From: Rhizobiaceae bacterium
Lineage (GTDB): Bacteria; Pseudomonadota; Alphaproteobacteria; Rhizobiales; Rhizobiaceae
Length of the DNA: 64,000 bases
Direction of reading: 5' to 3'
Assembly (NCBI GenBank): GCA_016742175.1
Contig: JACVCH010000007.1
Location: 62,001 to 126,000 of the forward strand
Positions 52,080-60,241 of this stretch are shown here, piece by piece; the first letter of the stretch is position 1; each line of letters starts with the position of its first letter. The notes under the pieces were generated by a model, which saw only the letters and a list, made by a program, of their open reading frames with translations, was not told where the DNA came from and did no database searches. Both the position numbers and the translations under genes were made by a program.

Positions 52080-53576
52080 CTATCCTAGATACTGCTCGCG
52101 CAACTGCCGGCGCAGCACCTTGCCATAGGCGTTCTTCGGCAGGTCTTCGAGGAAGATCACCCGTTTCGGCTTCTTGAACGAAGCAAGGTTGGCCTTGCAG
52201 AAATTCAGCACCGCCGCCTCGTCGAGCGCGGCATCCTCGGCGACGAGCGCGACCGCGACGCTCTCGCCCCATTCGGCGTCCGGCAGGCCGAAGGCGATCA
52301 CCTCGCGCACGCCCGGATGCCCGGCGATGACGTCCTCGATCTCCTTCGGATAGATGTTGGTGCCGCCGGAGATGATGGTGTCGTGGCGTCTGTCGAGGAC
52401 GCGCAGGCGACCTGCCGAATCGAAGCGGCCGATGTCGCCCGTATGAAGCCACCCATCCTTCAGCGCCCTGGCGGTCGCGTCCGGATTGCGCCAGTAGCCC
52501 TTCATCACGACGTCGCCGCGCACGCAGATCTCGCCGTCCGCGCCATGCGGCACGTCGCGGCCGTCCTCGCCCACGAGGCGGAGTTCGACGCCCGAGCGCA
52601 CGTAGCCGGCCGAAACCAGCGTCTCGTCGTCGGCGCCAAGGTGATCGGCGCCGGGCAGATACGAGATGGTCATCGGCGCCTCGCCCTGCCCGTAAAGCTG
52701 GTGGAAGATCGGGCCGAACCGCGCGACGGCTTCGCGAATGTGCTCCAGATGGATCGACGCGCCGCCATAGACGACGCCGCGCAGGCTGCCGATGTCGGCG
52801 CGCGGCGCAGTTTCGAGGAAGCGGACGATCATTGTCGGCGCGACGAAGGGGATGACGGAGATCGACAGCCGCGCGACGGTGTCGAACACCTCGTCCGGGC
52901 GAAAGCCGGTCCGGTCGTAGATCACGTTCTCGGCGCCGCGCGCGAGCGCCGGAACCATGTAGAGGCCGCTGCCGTGCGACAGGGGCGCGACGTGCAGCAC
53001 GCGGTCGGACGCCTCGAAGGCGAAGACGTCGGCGAGGCAGTTCACCGTCGCGGCGATGAGGTTGCGGTGGCTGAGCGTCGCGCCCTTGGGCTTGCCGGTG
53101 GTGCCGGAGGTGTAGAAGATCCAGGCCGGATCGTCGGGGTCGACATCGGCGCAGGCGGCGGGCGCTTCGAGCGGCTGCGGCAGGTCGAAATCCTCGATCG
53201 CGACGATCTCGCAGGCAAGTCCGGCGGGGAGGGCCGACTTCAACTCCTCGACGTGCTCGGCATGGGTGAAGATCAGGCGCGGCTCGGCATCGCCCGCGAT
53301 CCAGGCCACCTCGCGCGGATGCAGCTTGGCGTTGGTCGGCACGACCACCAGCCCCGCGCGCATGGGCGCGAGCAGGAGCGCCGGGAACGCGAACCCGTTG
53401 CGCAGGAAGAGCAGCACCCGGTCGCCGGGCGCGCAGCCCTTTTGCGCGAACCAGTCGCCGAGCGCCGCGCAGATGCCGTCGACGTCGCGATAGTCCAGCG
53501 ACCTCTCGCCGCACCGGATCGCGGTCTGGCCGCCGCGCCGGCGGATCGCGTCGGTGAGCATGGAATAGACGTTCAT
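52080..53576 (-). CDS. Acyl-CoA synthetase (AMP-binding, ANL superfamily)
   Basis: A 498-residue ANL-family ligase. Motifs: P-loop WIFYTSGTTGKPKGATLSH, A5-type LYGQGEAPMTISYLPG, hinge GRLRVLDRRHDTIISGGTNI and C-terminal catalytic lysine in LPKNAYGKVLRRQL. It activates a carboxylic acid as acyl-AMP and transfers it to CoA. Start 53576 gives the normal N-terminus; the frame continues upstream into the repeat element. It follows the FAA hydrolase and TetR genes on the same strand and probably acts in the same catabolic route. Substrate unknown. Confidence 0.88.
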   Translation of the reverse strand: MNVYSMLTDAIRRRGGQTAIRCGERSLDYRDVDGICAALGDWFAQKGCAPGDRVLLFLRNGFAFPALLLAPMRAGLVVVPTNAKLHPREVAWIAGDAEPRLIFTHAEHVEELKSALPAGLACEIVAIEDFDLPQPLEAPAACADVDPDDPAWIFYTSGTTGKPKGATLSHRNLIAATVNCLADVFAFEASDRVLHVAPLSHGSGLYMVPALARGAENVIYDRTGFRPDEVFDTVARLSISVIPFVAPTMIVRFLETAPRADIGSLRGVVYGGASIHLEHIREAVARFGPIFHQLYGQGEAPMTISYLPGADHLGADDETLVSAGYVRSGVELRLVGEDGRDVPHGADGEICVRGDVVMKGYWRNPDATARALKDGWLHTGDIGRFDSAGRLRVLDRRHDTIISGGTNIYPKEIEDVIAGHPGVREVIAFGLPDAEWGESVAVALVAEDAALDEAAVLNFCKANLASFKKPKRVIFLEDLPKNAYGKVLRRQLREQYLG

Positions 53577-53644
53577 GTGATCGAGCCTGGTTGGTTTGCT
53601 TGACCTTACGCCGGAACGCGCTTGCGGGCGATGCACGTGGCGCC

Positions 53645-53797
53645 GTCGACCCCCACTCCGCCTCGCTTCGCTCGGCACCTCTCCCCCGATCGACGGGGGA
53701 GAGGAACCCAAGCTGGAATGCCGGCGTCGCGGCAGCGCTTTCCTCTCCCCCGTCGAACGGGGGAGAGGTGGTCCGAAGGACCGGAGTGGGGGTCGAC
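53645..53797. repeat. Intergenic palindromic repeat element with two internal hairpins
   Basis: A perfect 16-bp outer inverted repeat, GTCGACCCCCACTCCG (53645-53660) and its complement (53782-53797), encloses two copies of a CCTCTCCCCC / GGGGGAGAGG hairpin (53678-53704 with spacer GATCGAC; 53742-53768 with spacer GTCGAAC). The 153-bp unit can fold as a cross-shaped structure. It resembles repetitive extragenic elements with CTCTCCCCCG hairpins known from alphaproteobacterial genomes. It lies between the AMP-ligase and FAA-hydrolase genes and could act on their mRNA. No second copy in the window. Confidence 0.8.
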
Positions 53798-53812
53798 CTG
53801 CGAAGAGCCCGT

Positions 53813-54799
53813 TTACTGATCCCGCGTCAGCACCCGGTTGCGCAGGATGCCGATGCCCTCGACCTCAAGTTCGACCACGTCGCCATGCTTGAGGAACTTC
53901 ATGTGCTCCAGCCCGCAGCCATTTCCCACCGTGCCCGATCCGAAGAACTCGCCGGGATGGATGGTCTCGGACTGCGAGATGTGGGCGAGTAGGTCCTCGA
54001 ATTTCCAGTGCATCGTGCCGGTATTGCCGCGACCCCATTCCTCGCCGTTGACGCGGCAGATCATGGTGAGATCATACGGGTCCGTCATCTCGTCGGCGGT
54101 GACGAGGCAGGGGCCCATCGCGTTGCCGGTGTCGAAATCCTTCCCCTTTGCCGGGCCGAGCTGGCCGCCCATCTCCTGCGTCTGCGCGTCGCGCGCGGAA
54201 AAATCGTTGAAGATGGTGTAGCCGTAGATGTAGTCGCGCGCCTCGTCGCGGGCGATGTCGACGCCTTTCTTGCGGGCGTAGAAGCCGAATTCCAGTTCGA
54301 AATCCATCAGCCTCGAATAGCGCGGCCAAAGCACGTCCTGGTCGGTGCCGATGACGGAGAAGCGGTTCGCCTTGTAGTAGATCGGCTGCTCGTAGAACGC
54401 CTTCGGGACCGCGAAGACGCCCTTTTCCTCGAACTCCTTCATCGCCGCCTCCGGGTCCGGCGTGGCGTTGGCGCGGATGCGGCGCACGGCGTTGAAGGAC
54501 TGCTTCAGATGCGTCTCGAAGCAGAGGCAGTCGCGCATCTGGATCGGCACCGGGACGGGTGCGAGAAGGCGGGTGCCGTCCTTCGGCAACGCGCCGTTCT
54601 CGCCCTTCTTCAGCGTCTCGTAGGCACGGTCGAGCGCGGCGTCGCCGCCTTCGATCATCGCCTGCACGGACGCAAACGCGGCATGGCTTTCGCCGAATGC
54701 CTGTTCGTGGGCGTCGGCGAGATCGACGATCCTGCGGTCGCCGTCGACCAGCGCGCCGGCGCGCTGCTGCCCCTTTCGTTCGTAGGTCACGAGCTTCAT
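53813..54799 (-). CDS. Fumarylacetoacetate hydrolase (FAH) family protein
   Basis: A 328-residue FAH-fold enzyme. The metal-binding acidic residues lie in RLMDFELEFGFY, and the catalytic core continues with YGYTIFNDFSARDAQTQEMG, ending in the conserved FFGSGTVGNGCGLE. These enzymes hydrolyse C-C bonds of 1,3-diketo acids or isomerise/decarboxylate ring-cleavage products. At about 330 residues with a long N-terminal domain it matches fumarylacetoacetase-like proteins more than short HpcE types. Downstream of the TetR gene, same strand. Confidence 0.87.
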   Translation of the reverse strand: MKLVTYERKGQQRAGALVDGDRRIVDLADAHEQAFGESHAAFASVQAMIEGGDAALDRAYETLKKGENGALPKDGTRLLAPVPVPIQMRDCLCFETHLKQSFNAVRRIRANATPDPEAAMKEFEEKGVFAVPKAFYEQPIYYKANRFSVIGTDQDVLWPRYSRLMDFELEFGFYARKKGVDIARDEARDYIYGYTIFNDFSARDAQTQEMGGQLGPAKGKDFDTGNAMGPCLVTADEMTDPYDLTMICRVNGEEWGRGNTGTMHWKFEDLLAHISQSETIHPGEFFGSGTVGNGCGLEHMKFLKHGDVVELEVEGIGILRNRVLTRDQ

Positions 54800-54842
54800 A
54801 GGTTCCCTCCCTTGAATCGATCCGCCCGGCTCCGCGAGCCGG

Positions 54843-55550
54843 TCAGTCCTGTTTCGGCGTCGCCGGCACGCGGCCGTAGAGGAGCGCGGCCTTCATCAGC
54901 GCGACCAGATGCGTCGCGGTCGCCATCTCGTCTTCCGGGTCGCAGCGCCCGCCCGACAGCCGGCTGATGCGTCCCGTATCGGCCATCGTGTAGACCATGA
55001 CCCCGAGCATCGCCTGGTAGCCCCAGTTGATCTCCTCGACGGAGCGGTCGGGCAGCGCCGCCTGCAGCGCCTCCATCACCTTGTAGGCGATCGGGTCGAA
55101 GAACTCGGCGATGACCTTGCGGTTGTGCGACTTGGGGTCGGAGACCTCGCGCGCAAGAATGCGCGCATAGCTGGAATTCTTTTCCGTGCTGCGCATGTGA
55201 AGGTTCGGCACCAGCACCGCCTTGACGATCATCTCGACCTTGCGCTCGGCATCCGGCTCCATCTCGGCAAGCCGTAGACCGGCGATGCGCTGGTCGACGA
55301 TCATCGGCGCGCGCATCTCGAAGATGGCGCGGTAGAGCCCTTCCTTGCTGCCGAAATGATAGTTGACGAGCGCCACCGGCACCTCCGCGCGCAGCGCGAT
55401 CTGGCGCACCGTCGCACCGTCGAAGCCGTGGTCGGCAAACTCGGCCTCCGCCGCCGTCAGGATGCGCGATCGCGTCAGCGCGGAATTGCGCTGCGTCGCC
55501 TCGACGACGACGACCTTCTCACCCTGCCCGATCTTTCGCGTCCTGCTCAT
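54843..55550 (-). CDS. TetR family transcriptional regulator
   Basis: A 235-residue TetR protein. HTH at about 20-70 (NSALTRSRILTAAEAEFADH, ATVRQIALRAEVPVALVNYH), then a helical ligand domain resembling the CecR/YbiH type. ATG 55550 is used; ATG 55562 adds four residues and neither has a strong ribosome site. It is divergent from a TRAP importer operon and upstream of the FAH hydrolase and AMP-ligase, so it probably represses both directions. An inverted TTGAAC/GTTCAA pair lies in the shared region. Confidence 0.87.
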   Translation of the reverse strand: MSRTRKIGQGEKVVVVEATQRNSALTRSRILTAAEAEFADHGFDGATVRQIALRAEVPVALVNYHFGSKEGLYRAIFEMRAPMIVDQRIAGLRLAEMEPDAERKVEMIVKAVLVPNLHMRSTEKNSSYARILAREVSDPKSHNRKVIAEFFDPIAYKVMEALQAALPDRSVEEINWGYQAMLGVMVYTMADTGRISRLSGGRCDPEDEMATATHLVALMKAALLYGRVPATPKQD

Positions 55551-55597
55551 GCCTGCCGCCATCTGCCGGCCGCGGGAGGCGGCCTCATTTAGGCGAG

Positions 55598-55634
55598 TTG
55601 AACGACATATCAAATCTCTTGTCAACGTGTTCAA
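55598..55634. promoter_or_regulatory. Possible TetR operator region
   Basis: TTGAAC (55598-55603) and GTTCAA (55629-55634) form an inverted pair 25 bases apart in the 156-bp region between the TetR and dctP starts. Two 16-base blocks starting TTG and ending TCAA (55598-55613 and 55619-55634) may be two half-similar binding sites. Weak evidence, based on symmetry and position only. Confidence 0.35.
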
Positions 55635-55706
55635 ATGCCGCTAGCGTTTCCGTCATCGAGCCCGGGGCCTAGGAGTGAGCCTCGTGTCCGGCAAGGGAGG
55701 AAATGC

Positions 55707-56780
55707 ATGTATCGCAACGCTTTGAGGGGCGGCGTGGCCGCCCTTGCGCTCGGCTGCGCAATCGCGCCGGCGCTGGCGCAGGAAACGCTCAATCTCACCG
55801 TGGCGACGGGGCACCCGGAGGTGTTCCTGTGGGTCAAGCACGTCAAGGAGACGTTCATCCCCACCGTCGATGCGGAACTCGCCAAGACCGGCGACGTCGA
55901 GATCAACTGGACCGAGGGCTATGGCGGCACCATCGTCAAGCTCGGCTCGGAAACCGAGGCCTTCCAGCAGGGCATCATCGACGTCGGCCAGATGAGCGGG
56001 GTCTTCAATCCGGCGACGATGGGCCTTCTCAACCTGACCTATGCCATGCCGTTCGGCCCGGCCGACGCGCGCGGGGTGACCGAAGCGGTCGAGAAGGCGC
56101 TGACGGAGACCGAAGGCGCGCTGGCCGCGCTCGAGGAGGCGACCGGCGTCGTCTATATCGGCGGCGGCATCGCCATCGACGACTACAACATCGCCTCGAC
56201 CAAGGAACTGAAGACGGTCGCGGACATGAACGGCGTCAAGCTCGGCGGCGCCGGGCCGAACCTGGCATGGCTCGCCGGAACGGGCGCCGTCGGCGTGCAG
56301 GGCAGCTACGTCACCTTCTACAACGACATCAAGACCGGGGTTTACGACGGCAATATCGGCTGGATGACGGCCAACGTCCCGGCCAAGCTCTACGAGGTCG
56401 CGCCGAACTGGAACCAGACCCATTTCGGCGCGATGTATATCGGCGGCCTCGGGGTCTCGCAGATGCAGTGGGAAACCTTCTCCGACGAGACCAAGGCGGC
56501 CTTCCGCGCGGGCGCCGCCGCCTACACCAAGGCCTATTTCGACGAGCAGGACGCGCGCTACGAAGCCGCGAAGAAGACGCTGACCGACAGTGGCGGCAAG
56601 CTCGTCGAGTTCGATCCGGCCGAACGTTCGGCATGGATCGAGGCGCTGCCGAACCCGACGGCGGCCTGGGCCGATGCCGCGCAAGCCCGCGGCGAGCCGG
56701 GCCGCGCGGTGCTCGAAGCCTATCGCGACAATCTGAAGGCGACCGGCTTCACCTTCGAGCGCGATTACCTGGCAGAGTGA
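55707..56780 (+). CDS. TRAP transporter substrate-binding protein (DctP)
   Basis: A 357-residue periplasmic binding protein with a signal peptide (GGVAALALGCAIAPALA-QE). Mature features follow the DctP family: ETEAFQQGIIDVGQMSG, the GVKLGGAGPNLAWLAGTGAV stretch where the usual ligand-binding arginine region lies, and a long C-terminal helix. The expected arginine of the VR motif is replaced (VKLGGAG), so the ligand may not be a simple carboxylate bound in the usual way. ATG 55707 follows GGGAGGAAA. First gene of a TRAP-MBL operon under the TetR regulator. Confidence 0.88.
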   Translation: MYRNALRGGVAALALGCAIAPALAQETLNLTVATGHPEVFLWVKHVKETFIPTVDAELAKTGDVEINWTEGYGGTIVKLGSETEAFQQGIIDVGQMSGVFNPATMGLLNLTYAMPFGPADARGVTEAVEKALTETEGALAALEEATGVVYIGGGIAIDDYNIASTKELKTVADMNGVKLGGAGPNLAWLAGTGAVGVQGSYVTFYNDIKTGVYDGNIGWMTANVPAKLYEVAPNWNQTHFGAMYIGGLGVSQMQWETFSDETKAAFRAGAAAYTKAYFDEQDARYEAAKKTLTDSGGKLVEFDPAERSAWIEALPNPTAAWADAAQARGEPGRAVLEAYRDNLKATGFTFERDYLAE

Positions 56781-56808
56781 TCCTCCCCCGGCTTTGCCGG
56801 ACCGCCGA

Positions 56809-56842
56809 GGGTCTTCGCCGCCATGGGGCGCGGCGAAGACCC
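56809..56842 (+). other. Intercistronic stem-loop after dctP (second TRAP operon)
   Basis: GGGTCTTCGCCGC (56809-56821), an 8-base loop, GCGGCGAAGACCC (56830-56842): a perfect 13-bp stem, 28 bases after the dctP stop and without a T-tract. Same position as the stem-loops behind the other two binding-protein genes of the window. Confidence 0.78.
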
Positions 56843-56879
56843 GGGACGACGCATCGCAGCATCACCGGAGCCTTCTGAC

Positions 56880-57440
56880 ATGGCCGACGAAGCCGCAATT
56901 CCGCGCGACGACGCGCCGCCGCCGGCACTGCCGAGCGGTCCGTTCGCGCGCATCATCGGCGCGATGAACGCGGTCGGCACGCTCTGGATCATCGGGCTGA
57001 TGGTCCTCATCAATGCCGACATCTTCGGCCGCAGCTTCATGAACCGCCCGATCGCGGGCGTGCCGGAACTGGTCGCCTTCTCGATCGTCGGCATCGTTTT
57101 CCTGCAGCTTGCGCACACGCTGCGCGCCGGCTCGATGACGCGCTCGGACGTGCTGCTCAATCTGCTGGAGCGCCGCGCGCCGCGGATTCGCTTTGCGCTT
57201 CTGGCGATCTTCCATCTCGTCGGCGGGTTGCTGCTCCTGATGATCGCCTGGAAATTCTGGCCGAGCGTCGTCGCCGCCTTCCAGCATCCCGAACGCAATT
57301 TCATGGGCAATCCGGGCTTCTTCACCGTGCCCCAATGGCCGCTCTTCATCCTCGTTTTCCTCGGCATCGTCGCCACGGCGGTCCAGTTCCTGCTCATCGC
57401 CTGGGGCGATCTCCGCTCGGCAAGGGGCACCGCGCGATGA
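56880..57440 (+). CDS. TRAP transporter small permease (DctQ)
   Basis: A 186-residue four-span membrane protein with the DctQ signature GVPELVAFSIVGIVFLQLAH and RSDVLLNLLERRAPRI. It has a proline/acid-rich N-terminal tail of about 30 residues before span 1. ATG 56880 follows CCGGAG; an in-frame ATG at 56823 inside the stem-loop is unlikely. ATGA overlap with dctM. Confidence 0.87.
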   Translation: MADEAAIPRDDAPPPALPSGPFARIIGAMNAVGTLWIIGLMVLINADIFGRSFMNRPIAGVPELVAFSIVGIVFLQLAHTLRAGSMTRSDVLLNLLERRAPRIRFALLAIFHLVGGLLLLMIAWKFWPSVVAAFQHPERNFMGNPGFFTVPQWPLFILVFLGIVATAVQFLLIAWGDLRSARGTAR

Positions 57441-58753
57441 GCGGCGTCGAGATCGCACTCCTGTCCATCGCGATCATGCTGGTGCTGATCTATTCGGGCG
57501 TCCATGTCGCGATTGCGCTGATCCTCCTGTCCTTTGGCGGCGTCTGGCTGATCCGCGGCAATTTCGAGATCGCGTCGAACATGCTGGTGCTGGCCTTCAA
57601 GGATTCCATCAGCGATTACATCTTCGGCGTCGTGCCGCTTTTCGTGCTGATGGGCCTGCTCGTCGCCGTCGCCGGCATCGGGCGCGACACGTTCGAAGTC
57701 GCCGCGCAGGTCTTCCGAAAGGTGCTGGGCGGGCTCGGCATCGCCACGGTCGCGGCCAACGCCGTGTTCGCGGCGATCACCGGCATCTCCATCGCCTCGG
57801 CCGCCGTCTTCACCAAGGTCGCGGTGCCGGAGATGATGCGCCACGGCTATACGCCGCGCTTCTCGGTCGGCGTCGTCGCGGGATCGTCCGTGCTCGGCAT
57901 GCTCCTGCCGCCGAGCCTGCTCTTCATCCTCTACGGCGTTCTCACGGAGCAGTCCGTCGGCTCGCTCTTCATCGCCGGCATCATTCCCGGCATCCTCCTG
58001 TCGCTGGTCTACTGCGCCGGCATCTTCGCCATGGGCCGCTGGTGGCCATCCTTCATCGGCGGCGGCAAGCCGGTGGCAAGCGAGCCGGCGCGCGCGATGG
58101 GCGTCGGCGAGATGCTGAACAAGATCGCGCCGATCGTCATCCTCGTCGCGCTGGTGCTGGGCGGCATCTATGGCGGGTTCTTCACGCCGACGGAGGCGGG
58201 CGCGGCCGGCGCGCTCGGCGCGCTCCTGATCTCGCTCGCCAAGCGGCGCCTTTCCTGGGCAAGCTTCTGGCAAGTGCTCGTCCAGACCGGGCATACGACC
58301 TCGTCGATCTGCTTCCTGATCATCGGCGCGAGCCTTTACTCGCGCATGCTGGCGATGTCCGGCATGCCCGGCTGGCTCGGCTCGTGGGTGGTCGAATCCG
58401 GCCTGGGCGTCGCGGGCATCATCATCGCGCTGATGCTCGTCGTCATCCTGCTCGGCACCATCCTCGATTCCGCATCGATCATGCTCCTGACGCTGCCGAT
58501 CGCGATCCCCATCCTCGTCGGGCTCCAGGTCGACCTGATCTGGCTCGGCGTGCTCATGGTCATCGCGGTCGAAATCGGGCTCCTGACTCCGCCCTTCGGC
58601 ATCGCCGTCTTCGTGGTGAAGGCGACATTGGGGCCCGACAGCAAGGTCACGCTCAACGACATCTTCGCCGGCTCGGCGCCCTTCGCGCTGATGATGCTTC
58701 TCGTGCTGGTGCTCGTCTTCCTCTTCCCGTGGCTCGCCACGGCGCTCGTCTGA
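57437..58753 (+). CDS. TRAP transporter large permease (DctM)
   Basis: A 438-residue, about 12-span DctM permease: N-terminal VLIYSGVHVAIALILLSFGG, ITGISIASAAVFTKVAVPEM for the first hairpin, LPPSLLFILYGVLTEQSVG, and LLTPPFGIAVFVVKATLG near the end. Start at the ATGA overlap with dctQ; the longer frame upstream lies inside dctQ. It ends 19 bases before the MBL-fold hydrolase gene, which has its own AAGGAG site. Confidence 0.92.
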   Translation: MSGVEIALLSIAIMLVLIYSGVHVAIALILLSFGGVWLIRGNFEIASNMLVLAFKDSISDYIFGVVPLFVLMGLLVAVAGIGRDTFEVAAQVFRKVLGGLGIATVAANAVFAAITGISIASAAVFTKVAVPEMMRHGYTPRFSVGVVAGSSVLGMLLPPSLLFILYGVLTEQSVGSLFIAGIIPGILLSLVYCAGIFAMGRWWPSFIGGGKPVASEPARAMGVGEMLNKIAPIVILVALVLGGIYGGFFTPTEAGAAGALGALLISLAKRRLSWASFWQVLVQTGHTTSSICFLIIGASLYSRMLAMSGMPGWLGSWVVESGLGVAGIIIALMLVVILLGTILDSASIMLLTLPIAIPILVGLQVDLIWLGVLMVIAVEIGLLTPPFGIAVFVVKATLGPDSKVTLNDIFAGSAPFALMMLLVLVLVFLFPWLATALV

Positions 58754-58772
58754 CCGGAAAGGAGTGGCTGCG

Positions 58773-59786
58773 ATGGCCAAATGGCAATTCACCAAGGGAA
58801 TGCACGACCTCGGCAATGGCTGCTACGCCTATCTCCAGCCGGACGGAAGCTGGGGCTGGTCGAATGCCGGGCTGATCGTCGACGGCGACGCGACGATGAT
58901 GGTCGACACGCTGTTCGACCTGAAGATCACCGCCGAGATGCTCGCCGCCTACCGCGCGTCGATCCCGGCGGCGAAGGAGATCGGCATCCTGGTCAACACC
59001 CACGCCGACGGCGACCATACGTTCGGCAACCAGCTCGTCGAGGGCGCGCGCATCATCGGCACGCAGGGCACGGTCGACGACTTCGCGCGCTTCGACCCGG
59101 CCGTGGTGCACAAGATCGTCACCAATGCCGAACAGTTCGGCAGCGCCGGGGTCTTCATGCGCGAGTGCTTCCGTCCGTTCGACTTCGCCGGCATCGAACT
59201 CACCCCGCCGACCGAAACCTTCTCGGGCACGATGGACATCATGGTCGGGTCGAAGAAGGTGCAGTTGATCGAGGTCGGGCCGGCGCATTCGCTCGGCGAC
59301 GCACTGATCTACGTGCCCGACGACAAGGTGGTCTATACCGGCGACATCCTCTTCACGGGCGGCACGCCGATCGCCTGGTACGGCCCGGTCCAGCGCTGGA
59401 TCGACGTCTGCGACATGGTCATCGGCATGGACGTCGAGACCGTCGTCGCCGGCCACGGTCCGATCTCGACCAAGGACGATGTGCGCGCGATGCGCGATTA
59501 TCTGCAGCATGTCTCGGACGCGGCGCGCCCGCTCTGGGAAGACGGGCTCGACTACCTCGCCGCAGCCTACAAGATCGACCTCGGGCCATACCGCGACCGC
59601 AACGACGCAGAGCGCGTGGTCGTCACGCTGCAGACGTTGTTCGACGATTTCGGCAGCGCCCCGGAGCGGCCGGTGCGCGCGCCGATCCCGTATTTCGCCG
59701 AGATGAAGAGCTTTCGCCACCACCTCGGCCGCGGCCAGGTGCACGAGGCCTATTGCAAGGCCTGCGGCATCGCGCATCCGGGTTGA
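58773..59786 (+). CDS. MBL-fold metallo-hydrolase
   Basis: A 337-residue metallo-beta-lactamase-fold protein. The zinc motif reads NTHADGDHTFGN, with His77, Asp79, Asp81 and His82: the second His of the usual HxHxDH is an Asp. Further ligands appear in VGPAHSLGDALIY and VVAGHGPIS. Variants lacking that His are known in subfamilies of MBL hydrolases. ATG 58773 with AAGGAG is preferred over GTG 58764. It is the last gene of the TRAP operon, so it likely hydrolyses the imported ester, lactone or thioester, upstream of the divergent FAH hydrolase and acyl-CoA synthetase steps. Confidence 0.87.
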   Translation: MAKWQFTKGMHDLGNGCYAYLQPDGSWGWSNAGLIVDGDATMMVDTLFDLKITAEMLAAYRASIPAAKEIGILVNTHADGDHTFGNQLVEGARIIGTQGTVDDFARFDPAVVHKIVTNAEQFGSAGVFMRECFRPFDFAGIELTPPTETFSGTMDIMVGSKKVQLIEVGPAHSLGDALIYVPDDKVVYTGDILFTGGTPIAWYGPVQRWIDVCDMVIGMDVETVVAGHGPISTKDDVRAMRDYLQHVSDAARPLWEDGLDYLAAAYKIDLGPYRDRNDAERVVVTLQTLFDDFGSAPERPVRAPIPYFAEMKSFRHHLGRGQVHEAYCKACGIAHPG

Positions 59787-59792
59787 GATCGA

Positions 59793-60068
59793 TCAGTGAC
59801 GGCCGAATGACTGCCGGCGTTCAATCTCGTCCTTGACCGCGTCCTCGAAGCTGCAGAGCTCGAGTGCGATCACGATCGGGTCGAAGCCGCAGGCCTCCAT
59901 CTCGCGCGCGAGGCGGTCCGTGATGCGGATCCAGCGGTTGGTGGCCGCTTCTTCCGTCAGGTGGCGAATGGTCAGGAGCGCGGCGGCGCGGCGGACATCG
60001 GCCGCCCGGGCGCTCAGCGGAAACGGCACGAGCGACGCTGTGTGATCTGCCGGCGCAGTGAGTTGCAT
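59793..60068 (-). CDS. DUF6074-like small protein
   Basis: A 91-residue protein beginning ATG 60068 after a strong GGGAGGGG site. It has the VPFPLSARAADVRRAAALLT start and a conserved helical pattern (TNRWIRITDRLAREMEACGF) resembling small DUF6074 proteins of Rhizobiales, which have no known function. Convergent with the MBL gene (6-base gap). The 173-base gap to 60241 contains no feature I can name. Confidence 0.6.
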   Translation of the reverse strand: MQLTAPADHTASLVPFPLSARAADVRRAAALLTIRHLTEEAATNRWIRITDRLAREMEACGFDPIVIALELCSFEDAVKDEIERRQSFGRH

Positions 60069-60241
60069 AGTAAACCCCTCCCGCCGCAAATATTACTGCG
60101 AACGCGTCACAGTCCGAATAGCTCATTCGATCTATGGTTGCTGGAAGGGTTTCTTTGCGAGACTTCAATCCGGGGTTTTGACGCCAGCAACGCGGATGTC
60201 CTGAATGCAACCGCCGCGCGCGCCATGCACCCGATGGCGCC

